The translations under genes were made by a program, and so were the position numbers. 64,000 nt of DNA from Nocardia brasiliensis ATCC 700358 (GTDB lineage Bacteria; Actinomycetota; Actinomycetes; Mycobacteriales; Mycobacteriaceae): NCBI RefSeq assembly GCF_000250675.2, contig NC_018681.1, forward strand, positions 3,534,001-3,598,000. The letters are read 5' to 3'. This document shows, in pieces, positions 17,554-26,428 of this stretch (position 1 is its first letter; the number at the start of each line of letters is the position of its first letter). The notes beneath the pieces were generated by a model that had not been told where the DNA came from, did no database searches, and was given only the letters and a program-made list of their open reading frames with translations.

Positions 17554-17715
17554 ATGCCACCTTGCGGAACGGTGGGAGTATTTCTGTTGTCGCCACTGAT
17601 CTTGCTGACTCTGACGCCACCGACTTGCTACAGCATCGGACGCGACTCGATGCGATGTGCGGATCTGTTGTCAATCATCTCGACCGGAAAACGATCGATT
17701 AGGACTTCGCTATGA
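17554..17715 (+). CDS. Possible 53-residue ORF in the gap before the M29-like gene (doubtful)
   Basis: The 171-base gap between the HExxH gene and the M29-like gene contains an ATG-started 53-codon frame. Its TGA overlaps the next ATG by four bases, which would allow translational coupling. The product is Leu/Ser/Thr/Pro-rich with three cysteines, has no recognised domain, and has no clear ribosome site. Another frame in the same gap also stays open from the HExxH stop to 17700. Listed because of the overlap only; non-coding leader is equally likely. Confidence 0.2.
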   Translation: MPPCGTVGVFLLSPLILLTLTPPTCYSIGRDSMRCADLLSIISTGKRSIRTSL

Positions 17716-18845
17716 CCAGCCAGCTCATTGATGACGATCGCGACTTGACCGTGAAGGCGGGCGTCGCCCGCCTGTTCGAGCAATTCGGGCGGATCGGTTG
17801 CCAGGACTTCGTGATTCTCGCTTATACGCCTGAGTGCCGGATTTACGCAGCTCACGCTGGCTTGTTCCTCGACAGCCTCGAAGTCGATTGGGCGTCTGTG
17901 CCTATGGCACCGTTACGAGATGCCGGTGTAGGCGAGCGGCTGTCCACGAAGCTACCTTCGCCCACAGGATTCGTCGGCAACTTGGTTGTGGTCACTCTTG
18001 AACGTGACACGATGTCGCATTTCGAGGTCTTCATCCCGCTGTTCGATCGCTACGGCATCGCTCGGACGAAGATTATGCGGGTGATCAGCGCCAGTGACGA
18101 CTTCTTTCGGTACGCATTGACCTACAGCCCTGAGCGCCTGGAGCAGCTGAACGCGACCCTGCTCGCCGAGTTCCACGGTCGATCTTCGATCCGCGTGACC
18201 TCTCCAGGCGGGACTGACCTCAACATCATTTTGGATGAGGACAAGTACGATTGGATCAGCAACCGCGGTCGGCTGCGCCCAGGTGCCTTCACAATTCTCC
18301 CGCCCGGCGAAATCGCGACCTTTCCCGCCCGCGTCGACGGAGTTCTCGTGGCTGACGGCGCCGTCAACTGCAACGTCATCGCCGAACTCGACATGCGCCT
18401 CGCCAACGCTCCGATCACCTTCGAGATCGAGAACTCCATCATCCGTGCGTTCGACTGCCCAGGAACCGAGATGAACGCGTTTTTGCAGCGCGCTTTCGCC
18501 CTGCCCCACGCCCGCCGGGTCGGGGAACTCGGCTTTGGTACCAACCAGGCGATTCCGTCGTTCGTAGCCCACAATTCTCATATGAACGAGCGGCGTTCGG
18601 GCTTACATATCGGCTTCGGTCAGCACAACCAACCACTGTCGGTCGTCGGCTATGACGCCCGCATCCACATCGATGTGATCACCGATGACGCCACAATTCA
18701 CTTCGACAACGGCCGAACTGTCACCCTGAGCCGACTCGTCCCGGTACCTGGTGTCGAGCATCCGCAACTGATTCGGGACGAAGACATCACAGGTGACTGC
18801 TGCAGCGCCGGCTGTGCACGAGTCACCATCGATGCTCGCCGATGA
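17712..18845 (+). CDS. M29-like metallopeptidase / NicX-type metalloenzyme
   Basis: A 377-residue protein with the fold pattern of the M29 aminopeptidase / 2,5-dihydroxypyridine dioxygenase (NicX) group. GGTDLNIILDEDKYDWISNRGRL precedes PGAFTILPPGEIATFPA (190-206). The metal site follows in order: E272 in RVGELGFGTN, E293 and H299 in NERRSGLHIGFG, and H319/D321 in RIHIDVITDD. All expected ligands are present. The C-terminus carries an extra Cys cluster, GDCCSAGCA (C363, C364, C368), not expected in the family. It follows the peptide-hydroxylase gene and overlaps the exporter gene by ATGA. In this context it may trim or release the modified peptide. A ring-opening dioxygenase role is an alternative. 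Confidence 0.7.
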   Translation: MTSQLIDDDRDLTVKAGVARLFEQFGRIGCQDFVILAYTPECRIYAAHAGLFLDSLEVDWASVPMAPLRDAGVGERLSTKLPSPTGFVGNLVVVTLERDTMSHFEVFIPLFDRYGIARTKIMRVISASDDFFRYALTYSPERLEQLNATLLAEFHGRSSIRVTSPGGTDLNIILDEDKYDWISNRGRLRPGAFTILPPGEIATFPARVDGVLVADGAVNCNVIAELDMRLANAPITFEIENSIIRAFDCPGTEMNAFLQRAFALPHARRVGELGFGTNQAIPSFVAHNSHMNERRSGLHIGFGQHNQPLSVVGYDARIHIDVITDDATIHFDNGRTVTLSRLVPVPGVEHPQLIRDEDITGDCCSAGCARVTIDARR

Positions 18846-20086
18846 CTGCTGTCCCTGATCGGTCGCCGCTGCGGGTGTACCTCGCCTCACGAGCACTCGC
18901 CCTGACCGGCGGTTCAGTCGCCGAAGCTGTTCTGCCGCTGATCGTGGTGCTCACCCTCGGTGGGGGGAGCACTGCGGTCGGTGCGGTCACTGCCGCGACG
19001 CTTGTGGTCAGCTTGGCAACCCGTATACCGATTTCAGCGTGGGTCGACACCCAGCCCCACCAGATCCGACTGCAGGTGTTCAGCCAGATCAGCGCCGCCG
19101 CGACGGCGGTGCTGATTCCGTTGTTGTGGTGGGTCGATGTGCTGTCGATTCCCACTCTGCTGGCCGCGGTTGTGGTGATCGTCCTGGCGAAAACCCTGGT
19201 GTCGAGCCTGGGGCACACCACGGTAAATCAGCTCGTACCCGCCGCCCGTAGAGTTCGGGCCGTGGGAGCCCTGAACAGCTTGTCCAGTGCCGCCGACATC
19301 GCCGGTCAATCCGGCGGTCCAGCATTGCTGAAGCTATTGCCCGCTCCCGTGATCCTGCTGGTCGACGCTGGTATGAACCTCGCCTCGGCCGCGCTCGTAT
19401 GGCGGTTGCGCGGATTCGAATCTCCCGATCGGCCGAACGATCAGGCGCAGCCCGTCAATGAAGCACCCGATCCCGCGTCGGTCACGGCCACGTCGGTGGT
19501 TTCGATCGCGCGCGCAGTGTCGGCGCAGAAGCCGGTCCAATTGCTCTGGCTATCCGGCGTCGTCGGAAGTCTGATCGTGCCAGTGACTTTGGTGTTTCTG
19601 ATCCGAGAACTCGGGATAGATCCTGCCCTGGTAGGTGTGCTCTATGCGTTCGGTGCACTCGGCGGCATCAGCGGTGGGCTTATCGCACACCGAATCCTGG
19701 CCTACCTCGGTATGTGGCCTTTGATCGCGGTCTCGAGTGCTCTCTCCGCTGCCGCCGGCGGGTGCCTGCTTTCGGCACCGCACCATCAATGGGGGGTCTA
19801 TCCACTGGTGATCGGGTTCGAGTTCTTTTCCGCGTTCGCCGGAACTCTGCTCGTCGCCGCTGTATACGGCACTCTCCAGACCCGCACCGAGCACACACAG
19901 ATCGCCCGGGTGATGTCTGTTGCCAGCACCGGCATGGAGGGCTTGGCTCTGGTGGGTATCGGAGGCGGAATCCTCACCACCACCTTATGGTCCGAACGTG
20001 CAACGATAGTTACCGCGAGCGCCGGTTATCTCGCCTTGACTTTGATCGCGCTGGTGCCTGCCCTGCGTAAACGTCAAGCCACCTGA
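18842..20086 (+). CDS. MFS transporter, candidate product exporter
   Basis: A 414-residue MFS protein with about 12 TM segments; the gene overlaps that of the M29-like protein by four bases (ATGA). The N-terminal half contains LASRALALTGGSVAEAVLPLIVV and SLATRIPISAWVDTQ (motif A region, degenerate). The second half contains GVLYAFGALGGISGGLIAHRI. It resembles the MFS exporters of small specialised-metabolite clusters (MFS_1/MFS_3 type). As the last gene of the co-directional run from 14268 it is the likely exporter, or self-resistance pump, for the peptide-derived product. Confidence 0.85.
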   Translation: MTAVPDRSPLRVYLASRALALTGGSVAEAVLPLIVVLTLGGGSTAVGAVTAATLVVSLATRIPISAWVDTQPHQIRLQVFSQISAAATAVLIPLLWWVDVLSIPTLLAAVVVIVLAKTLVSSLGHTTVNQLVPAARRVRAVGALNSLSSAADIAGQSGGPALLKLLPAPVILLVDAGMNLASAALVWRLRGFESPDRPNDQAQPVNEAPDPASVTATSVVSIARAVSAQKPVQLLWLSGVVGSLIVPVTLVFLIRELGIDPALVGVLYAFGALGGISGGLIAHRILAYLGMWPLIAVSSALSAAAGGCLLSAPHHQWGVYPLVIGFEFFSAFAGTLLVAAVYGTLQTRTEHTQIARVMSVASTGMEGLALVGIGGGILTTTLWSERATIVTASAGYLALTLIALVPALRKRQAT

Positions 20087-20254
20087 AGCGATGAGGACGC
20101 CCGCTCGGTGCTGCTTCACCGATGGTTTTGCGGGGCAACGCCTCAACCGTGGGGTGCGTAGGCGCGGTTGCCGTAGAGCGCGGCGAGCGGACCGCGAATG
20201 GCAAGATCAGATGTAATGCGGTCGAACACCCGGATGTCATTCGAGGAGATGCCG

Positions 20255-22594
20255 ATGACCGAGGTCACCGAGCCGGAATACAAGCGCGGCGCCGCCGGGT
20301 TGGACGCCCTATCGGAGATCGAGCGTCGCACGTTGTGGCTGGCGGTTTCGATGATTCATCACGCCAACCGGGTTCGGCCGAATCCGTCGGGGTTGAAGGT
20401 GGGCGGGCATCAGGCCTCGTGCGCGTCGATGACCACCATCATGACTTCGCTGTGGTTCACCGCTTTGCGCTCCGGTGACCGGGTTTCGGTCAAACCGCAT
20501 GCGTCGCCGGTGCTGCACGCCATCAACTATCTGCTGGGGGAGTTGGACGAGTCGTACCTGACCACGTTGCGTCAATTCGGTGGCCTGCAGTCCTATCCCA
20601 GCCGGTCCAAGGACCCTGATCCGGTCGACTATTCGACCGGATCGGTCGGGATCGGGGCGACCGCGCCGATCTGGGGTGCGATCGCGCGGCGCTATCTCAA
20701 CGACGCGCTGGGTGCCGATACCGGTACCGGTCGGCAGTATTCGCTGGTCGGTGATGCGGAGTTGGACGAGGGGGCGGTGTGGGAGGCCGTCGTCGATCCC
20801 GGTAACGCCGATCTCGGTGAGATCGTGTGGATCGTCGATCTGAACCGTCAGTCCCTGGACCGGGTGGTGCCCAATATCGCTGCCGGTCGGCTGGAGGCGA
20901 TGTTCGCCGCCGCGGGCTGGCAGGTGCTCACGGTGAAGTTCGGGCGTCTGCTGGAATCGTTGTTCGCTCGGCCGGGTGGCGCCGCGCTGCGCGCCCGGAT
21001 CCTCGACATGCCCAACCCTGAGTACCAGCGTCTGCTGCGCTGCGACGCCGACGAACTACGGCGCAGGCTGCCGGGCAGCGGACCTGACCATGCGCAATTG
21101 ACGGAATTGATTGCAGGTCTGGATGATTCGACACTCTTGGCGGCGATCCGCAATCTAGGTGGGCACGATATGCAGGCCTTGATCGAGGCCTACGCCCAGA
21201 TCGACGACACCCGTCCGACGGTGATCATCGCCTACACCATCAAAGGCTATGGGCTGCCGACACAAGGACATCCGCAGAACCATTCGTCGCTGCTGTCGGT
21301 GGCCGAGTACGAATCGCTCGCCGCCGAACTCGGCCGCGATCCACAGCACCCGTGGGCGCGGCTCAACGACGACAGCGCGGCCGGACGATTATGCGCGGAG
21401 ACCGCGCTGCGGTTGCGTCGCGAACCGGTGCATTCGGTCGAAGTACCCGAGGTACCAAAGGATTTCGGCCATACACCGAAAAGTATCGCGACCACGCAGG
21501 CGGCGCTGGGGCGGACTCTGCTGGACCTGAGCCGGGCGGCGCCGGAGATGGCGCGGCGGGTGATCACCGTGAGTCCCGACGTCAGCTCCACCACCAATCT
21601 GGCGGGCTGGATCAACAAGGTCGGTGTGTGGTCGAGCGCCGAACGGCACGACTGGTTCGCCGACGACGCCGAAACGCTCGTGCGGTGGCGTGAGCAACCC
21701 ACCGGTCGGCACATGGAACTCGGTATCGCCGAAACGAATCTGGTCGGGCTGATCGGCGAACTCGGCGCGACCTGGAGCCGGTGGGGCCAACCCCTGTTCC
21801 CGATCGGTGTGCTCTACGACCCGTTCGTCGAACGCGCGCTCGAACCCTGGACCTACGGCATCTACGCCGGCGGGCAGTCGATCCTGATCGGGACGCCGTC
21901 CGGTGTCACCCTCGCCGCCGAAGGTGGTGCCCACCAATCGATTACGACGCCCTCGATCGGTATCGAGACGCCGGGCCTGATCTGTTACGAACCCGCGTTC
22001 GCCATCGACGTGGAATGGACGCTGCTGGCCAGTATCGCCCGGCTCGGGCGACCGGACGGGACCTCGGCGTATCTGCGGCTGTCGACCCGGCCGGTCGAAC
22101 AGCGCCTCGCCGAGGTGCCCGCCGACCCTGCCGCGCGGGAGCGTCGTCGCAAACAGGTGGTGGCAGGCGGATATCCGCTGCGCCGGCGCGCGGACGCGGT
22201 CGTCACGATCGTCGCGATGGGCGCCGTGGTGACCGAGGCGGTGGCCGCGGCCGACCGGCTCGAATCGGGCGGGGTTGTCGCCGACATCGTGTGCGTCACC
22301 AGTCCCGGGCTGCTCTTCGAGGCATCGCAGGCCAGGCAAGGCCGCGGCCACGGGGACAGCTGGATCCTGGATCAGCTGTTCCCGCCCAGCCGGGCCACGC
22401 CGATGGTGACCGTGCTGGACGGCCACCCGCACACCATGTCTTTCCTGTCCGGGATCAATCGGGTGCATCACATCGATCTCGGCGTGACGCGTTACGGGCA
22501 AGTCGGATCGCTCGAGGAGGTGTACCGCTACCACGGGTTGGACGCCGACAGCATTGTCGCCGCCGCCCTCGACGTGCTCGGCGCGGCCGGTTGA
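20255..22594 (+). CDS. TPP-dependent homodimeric E1 / transketolase-like enzyme
   Basis: A 779-residue thiamine-diphosphate enzyme resembling the homodimeric pyruvate dehydrogenase E1 (AceE) and transketolase. The start is ATG 20255 with GAGGAG six bases upstream. The TPP motif begins GDAELDEGAVWEA (166-178) and ends at N197 in WIVDLNRQS. KPHASPVLHAINYLLG (80-95) and the middle-domain HMELGIAETNLVGLIGELG supply the PYR-domain glutamate. Full-length AceE is about 900 residues, so this is a shorter version. No E2 or E3 genes are nearby, which suggests a stand-alone ketol-transfer or decarboxylating role. It follows the MFS gene after 168 bases on the same strand and may or may not belong to the peptide locus. 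Confidence 0.85.
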   Translation: MTEVTEPEYKRGAAGLDALSEIERRTLWLAVSMIHHANRVRPNPSGLKVGGHQASCASMTTIMTSLWFTALRSGDRVSVKPHASPVLHAINYLLGELDESYLTTLRQFGGLQSYPSRSKDPDPVDYSTGSVGIGATAPIWGAIARRYLNDALGADTGTGRQYSLVGDAELDEGAVWEAVVDPGNADLGEIVWIVDLNRQSLDRVVPNIAAGRLEAMFAAAGWQVLTVKFGRLLESLFARPGGAALRARILDMPNPEYQRLLRCDADELRRRLPGSGPDHAQLTELIAGLDDSTLLAAIRNLGGHDMQALIEAYAQIDDTRPTVIIAYTIKGYGLPTQGHPQNHSSLLSVAEYESLAAELGRDPQHPWARLNDDSAAGRLCAETALRLRREPVHSVEVPEVPKDFGHTPKSIATTQAALGRTLLDLSRAAPEMARRVITVSPDVSSTTNLAGWINKVGVWSSAERHDWFADDAETLVRWREQPTGRHMELGIAETNLVGLIGELGATWSRWGQPLFPIGVLYDPFVERALEPWTYGIYAGGQSILIGTPSGVTLAAEGGAHQSITTPSIGIETPGLICYEPAFAIDVEWTLLASIARLGRPDGTSAYLRLSTRPVEQRLAEVPADPAARERRRKQVVAGGYPLRRRADAVVTIVAMGAVVTEAVAAADRLESGGVVADIVCVTSPGLLFEASQARQGRGHGDSWILDQLFPPSRATPMVTVLDGHPHTMSFLSGINRVHHIDLGVTRYGQVGSLEEVYRYHGLDADSIVAAALDVLGAAG

Positions 22595-22615
22595 GGTTCA
22601 GGGCACCACACCCGC

Positions 22616-24463
22616 CTACTGGAGTGTCCGGTCAGACGTTGCCGATCGGAGGTCGAGCATGAGCTGGGCGCGCAGTTCCCGCGGCGTCACGGAGAGTTCG
22701 GTCAAGCAGTCGACGGCGGCTCGATTTATCGCGGCCAGCCAGGTGCTGATATCGGATTGTCCGGTGGCCTCGCGGAGCTTCGTATCCAACTGTTCCTGAA
22801 ACTCGGTGCGAGTCCGCCGCCGGCGCGCCGCCAAGCGCTGGACCTCCAGCGAAACCAGTTCGGCCCATGCGCTTTCCAGCGGTGGAGTCGTGGTGGAGTC
22901 GGGCAGGCTCGTGTATCTCGATTCGAGTTTGCGCAGCACATCCGCGGCCACCGAAACGGAATGGTTCTTGATGGTGGCCAGATTGAAACTGAAGGCGCCG
23001 AGCCGTCCGTGCCGAAGAATTTCGTCGCCTTCCCGGGGCGCGCCCACTGCGGAGATCGCTTCGGACCTACGGCCATCAGCCATGAGCAAGGCGCCGAACC
23101 TGTCTACCTCCACGCCTCGTCGAGTCTTCCGGTGCGGAACGGCCAGCCCGCGCCCGAGGAGGCATTGCCACAGCCGAGAGGCCACCTCGGCATAGTCGAA
23201 CTCCCGGCCGAAATTGGAGATGACCAGGTCTGCCGCCAAGGTTCGGTGCGGCCCGTCGCCGGAGAGCGTCAGCAACAATCGGTCTTGCTCGAGCGGCCGC
23301 ACATCGGTGACGCGACCGGCGACCACCTGGACCTGGCCGCTCGCGCGGTGCGCGGCATCCACGACGGCGGTGGTGTACGACATCGCACTGACCCGCAGCG
23401 TGGCGAGACGGCTGCCGTACTTTTCCAAGAGGAACTGCAAGTCTTCAGCGGAGATGTTCTGGAATATGTCGGGCAGATACGCTTCCCAGGCTTTCGCGAC
23501 TCGCTCCGAAATCACGGCTGGGTGCACTTCGGGATGCTGCTCGGCAACGAAAAGACATGCCCTGATCCACTCGGCTTCGAGTTGGCCGGCGAGAGCCGCA
23601 CGTCCCTGCTCGACGTCGATGATGGGTGGCGGGACGGCCAGTACGCGATGCCGGTGGTCGGCCGGGTAGGTTCTCGGCGTCGAGCTCGACGGCGAGATCA
23701 TGTATATCGCACCGGCGTGCCCTTGTCGTAGCAGCAGCGCAGCGAAATCGTAAGCGCTGAGCAGTGTTCCGATGATCGCGACGACAGCATGCGGCGGTAA
23801 TGTCCTGATTCGCTCCACTGCCTCGCCGGTGTAGGGCAGCCGAATGTAGGACGGGTGATCGAGCACGGCCTGTGCGTAGCGCGGGTGGCGCAGTTCGGGC
23901 CCCGTCGCGAGGATTATGTGGTCTGCGTCTATGGTCGTCGATTCGAGACCGGGGCCTCCCGACCAGGACAGATTTTCGATCACGGCGGAAATGCTGTCCG
24001 TAGCCGGCGTCAGCTCGACCATTTCACCGTCTGCCTCGCGCAGGACGACGCCGTCAGCGGCTTCCGCGGCGGCTTCGGCCAGTCGTCGACCGAGGTAATC
24101 CGCGTAAATCCGGCGCGGTGCCGGATCCGATTCGAAGAAGGTGACTTCCCGCCATTCCGGCGGCCACGCCGATCGATCGGCTTCTCCGTTGGCCCAATTC
24201 AAGAAGTCGTCGACATCCTCCCGGAAAGCAGACATCCTGCCCGCTTGGATGTTGAAGATGTGGTTCCACGGATTTCCCGCCGCGTGATACGCGACTCCCG
24301 CGTGTCTGTGTTCCTTCTGGCGTTCCAGCAGGACAATTTCCACAGGCTCGGTGGCGAAGCGCAGCAGTCGGATGGCTGTTGCGGTGCCGGCCAGACCTGC
24401 ACCGACCACGACGATGCGCCGGGACCTTCGAGGTGCCCCCGCCTGATTGGCTGCTATCCGCAC
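22616..24463 (-). CDS. FAD/NAD(P)-binding oxidoreductase (NAD_binding_9-type)
   Basis: A 615-residue flavoprotein with N-terminal dinucleotide loop RIVVVGAGLAGTATAIRLLR (residues 16-35), then GVAYHAAGNPWNHIFNIQAGRMSAF and DDFLNWA. This is the pattern of the FAD-NAD(P)-binding NAD_binding_9 family, with a second glycine-rich loop at AVVAIIGTLLSAYDFAALL. Such proteins act as N-hydroxylases or other monooxygenase-like enzymes in specialised pathways, but no specific reaction can be assigned. It is convergent with the TPP enzyme (21 bases between stops). The start is GTG at 24463. Confidence 0.82.
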   Translation of the reverse strand: MRIAANQAGAPRRSRRIVVVGAGLAGTATAIRLLRFATEPVEIVLLERQKEHRHAGVAYHAAGNPWNHIFNIQAGRMSAFREDVDDFLNWANGEADRSAWPPEWREVTFFESDPAPRRIYADYLGRRLAEAAAEAADGVVLREADGEMVELTPATDSISAVIENLSWSGGPGLESTTIDADHIILATGPELRHPRYAQAVLDHPSYIRLPYTGEAVERIRTLPPHAVVAIIGTLLSAYDFAALLLRQGHAGAIYMISPSSSTPRTYPADHRHRVLAVPPPIIDVEQGRAALAGQLEAEWIRACLFVAEQHPEVHPAVISERVAKAWEAYLPDIFQNISAEDLQFLLEKYGSRLATLRVSAMSYTTAVVDAAHRASGQVQVVAGRVTDVRPLEQDRLLLTLSGDGPHRTLAADLVISNFGREFDYAEVASRLWQCLLGRGLAVPHRKTRRGVEVDRFGALLMADGRRSEAISAVGAPREGDEILRHGRLGAFSFNLATIKNHSVSVAADVLRKLESRYTSLPDSTTTPPLESAWAELVSLEVQRLAARRRRTRTEFQEQLDTKLREATGQSDISTWLAAINRAAVDCLTELSVTPRELRAQLMLDLRSATSDRTLQ

Positions 24464-24956
24464 GATGACGGCGAGAGCTGACGTACGGCGTCGAGCAGCA
24501 CCGAGCGTAGCCTGGCCGAGAACCTTAGTGCCGCTGAGGAAGTCGTCGTACGGGGCGGCACGACGTCAGCGTGTGCCGCGAGAACCCCTGCCGGGCCGGG
24601 CTCAGAAACATCCGCGGCTGTCGCCAGCGCAAACATCATGCGCGAAGTATTCCTCATCGTCGATGATCTTGACCCTGCAATAGCCTCATTCTGTTCGGCA
24701 CGAACCCGGAGCGGTATCGGCCGCAAGGCCGGACCACCGTTTCGCGACGATCTGGTGGCGCGGGAGTTCCGCTCCGCAGCAACGGGTCACACGGATCGAG
24801 CCGGTTCGCGGTGCACCCGTAGGGCGGGCGACCGGCATCGCCGGCATAGCAGTGTTCGCTGAGTACTAGGGCGGGGGCGAGATGCACCGCCGGCAATCGC
24901 CGGACGAACCAGCTCGCCGCCGATGAATTTTCCGGACATGCCCCGTCGTATCAGAT
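24464..24956. other. 493-base stretch without a supportable gene
   Basis: This lies between the divergent starts of the FAD enzyme and the alpha/beta hydrolase, so it should hold both promoters. A 74-codon frame at 24638 begins MREVFLIVDDLDPAIASF but decays to Arg-rich sequence and has no recognisable family. Other frames are GC shadows. It may contain decayed sequence; I see no repeat or RNA gene. Confidence 0.45.
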
Positions 24957-25820
24957 ATGGCTACATATGTCCTGCAGACCCCCGGTGCGGATATCACCTA
25001 CGACGTGTTCGGTCCGCTGCCCACCACGGACAGGCGACCACCGCTGTTCCTGATCGCGCAGCCGATGGACGCCAGCGGCTTTCGGGCACTGCGGGAGCAG
25101 TTCCCCGAACGCACCGTGATCACCTACGACCCACGCGGGCTCGGCCGCAGCGTCCGCAAGGACGGCAGGGTCGAGCACGAACCGGACGAACAGGCAGGCG
25201 ACGTGCACGCGGTGATCGAAGTGCTGGGCGCAGGCCCGGTCGAGATGTTCGCCAGCAGTGGCGGCGGGGTCACGGCGTTGGCGCTTGTCGCGGCCTATCC
25301 GGGCGACGTGACGGTTTTGGTGGTGCACGAGCCCCCGTTGCTCACCCTGCTGCCCGATGCCGAAGCGGCGGCACGCGCCAGGCAAGCCATGCACGACATC
25401 TATCTGGCCGAAGGATTCGGTGCGGGCATGGCGGCTTTCATCACGATGACGTCGTGGGAAGGTGAGTACACCGACGACTACTTCGCCCAGTCCCCGCCGG
25501 ACCCGGCCATGTTCGGGATACCCGCGCAGGACGACGGTTCTCGCGACGACCCGCTGCTGTCGGACCGGGCCTGGGCGGTGAGTGACTACCGCCCCGACCT
25601 CGCGGCGCTGACCGCCGCCCCGACCCGCGTCGTGATCGCCGTCGGCGAGGAATCCGCGAACACCTGCACCGGCCGCGCCGCCATCGCCACAGCTGAAATG
25701 CTCGGCCAACAGGCGACAGTATTCCCCAGCCATCACGGCGGCTTCATGGACGGTGAATTCGGCTACGCGGGCAAACCGGAGGCGTTCGCGGCGACCCTGC
25801 GCGAGGTGCTCGACAACTGA
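24957..25820 (+). CDS. Alpha/beta hydrolase
   Basis: A 287-residue alpha/beta-hydrolase fold protein. After an N-terminal strand pair it has VITYDPRGLGRS (the D-x-R-G-x-G-x-S motif), then the nucleophile elbow EMFASSGGGVTALALVAAYP, where the elbow serine sits in A-S-S-G-G rather than the standard G-x-S-x-G. The catalytic His is in VFPSHHGGFM near the C-terminus. The family includes esterases and cofactor-free dehalogenase/peroxidase types; substrate unknown. The start is ATG 24957. It is a single gene. Confidence 0.88.
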   Translation: MATYVLQTPGADITYDVFGPLPTTDRRPPLFLIAQPMDASGFRALREQFPERTVITYDPRGLGRSVRKDGRVEHEPDEQAGDVHAVIEVLGAGPVEMFASSGGGVTALALVAAYPGDVTVLVVHEPPLLTLLPDAEAAARARQAMHDIYLAEGFGAGMAAFITMTSWEGEYTDDYFAQSPPDPAMFGIPAQDDGSRDDPLLSDRAWAVSDYRPDLAALTAAPTRVVIAVGEESANTCTGRAAIATAEMLGQQATVFPSHHGGFMDGEFGYAGKPEAFAATLREVLDN

Positions 25821-25960
25821 TACGTACACGTGGCTTCTTTGTGAAACTGCGATGCTGACCGCTGGAGTGCCGGCCGATGCATCCGGATGGCCGGCATCGT
25901 CTCAATTGCTATGGTGCGCGGCACATTCGGGTGCCGTGATCTTACGGAAGGATGCGTGAC

Positions 25961-26335
25961 ATGGCTGATTCGAGCGGCATGCAGGTCGGGATGTTTTCCT
26001 TCGACTGCCGCGACGCGGCGGCGCTTGCCGAGTTCTGGGCGGCGGTGCTGCAGCGCACCGTCGATCCCGGTGCGACAACGGAATTCGCGACCATCGGATT
26101 CGACGGCGGCGGACCGACGTGGATGTTCCACCGACCCGACGGCGAGCCGGCCGCCGGCCCCAACCGGCTTATGCTGGATCTCGGCGGGGAACCGGACTGG
26201 GCCGAACAGGCCGACCGCATCGAGGCTCTCGGCGCCGAAAGGATCAGCGACAACGATCTCGATGGGGTCCGCTGGGTCGTCTTCCATGATCCGGAGGGCA
26301 ACACGTTCCGTATCTTCGCCCCTCGTCCCGTCTGA
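25961..26335 (+). CDS. VOC-family (glyoxalase/bleomycin-resistance fold) protein
   Basis: A 124-residue small VOC protein. It opens with GMFSFDCRDAAALAEFWAAVLQ, the usual first beta-alpha-beta unit, and ends with VVFHDPEGNTFRIF, the standard C-terminal strand with a metal-position Glu or Asn. ATG 25961 is preferred because AAGGA lies about ten bases upstream; an in-frame ATG nine bases earlier would overlap that site. The family includes ring-cleaving and drug-binding members, and nothing defines the ligand here. Confidence 0.87.
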   Translation: MADSSGMQVGMFSFDCRDAAALAEFWAAVLQRTVDPGATTEFATIGFDGGGPTWMFHRPDGEPAAGPNRLMLDLGGEPDWAEQADRIEALGAERISDNDLDGVRWVVFHDPEGNTFRIFAPRPV

Positions 26336-26428
26336 GGTGCTCTCACAGTCAGCTGGTCGGATTCAGCCCCGCCGCCGACTACATTTCTATCCGGCCGAGA
26401 CCGGCGTCGAATGGCCCGCAGTGCGTGA

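Noticed and set aside
24638..24862. 74-codon frame starting MREVFLIVDDLD
   Set aside because: Only the first 20 residues look plausible; the rest is Arg-rich, no family recognised, no ribosome site.
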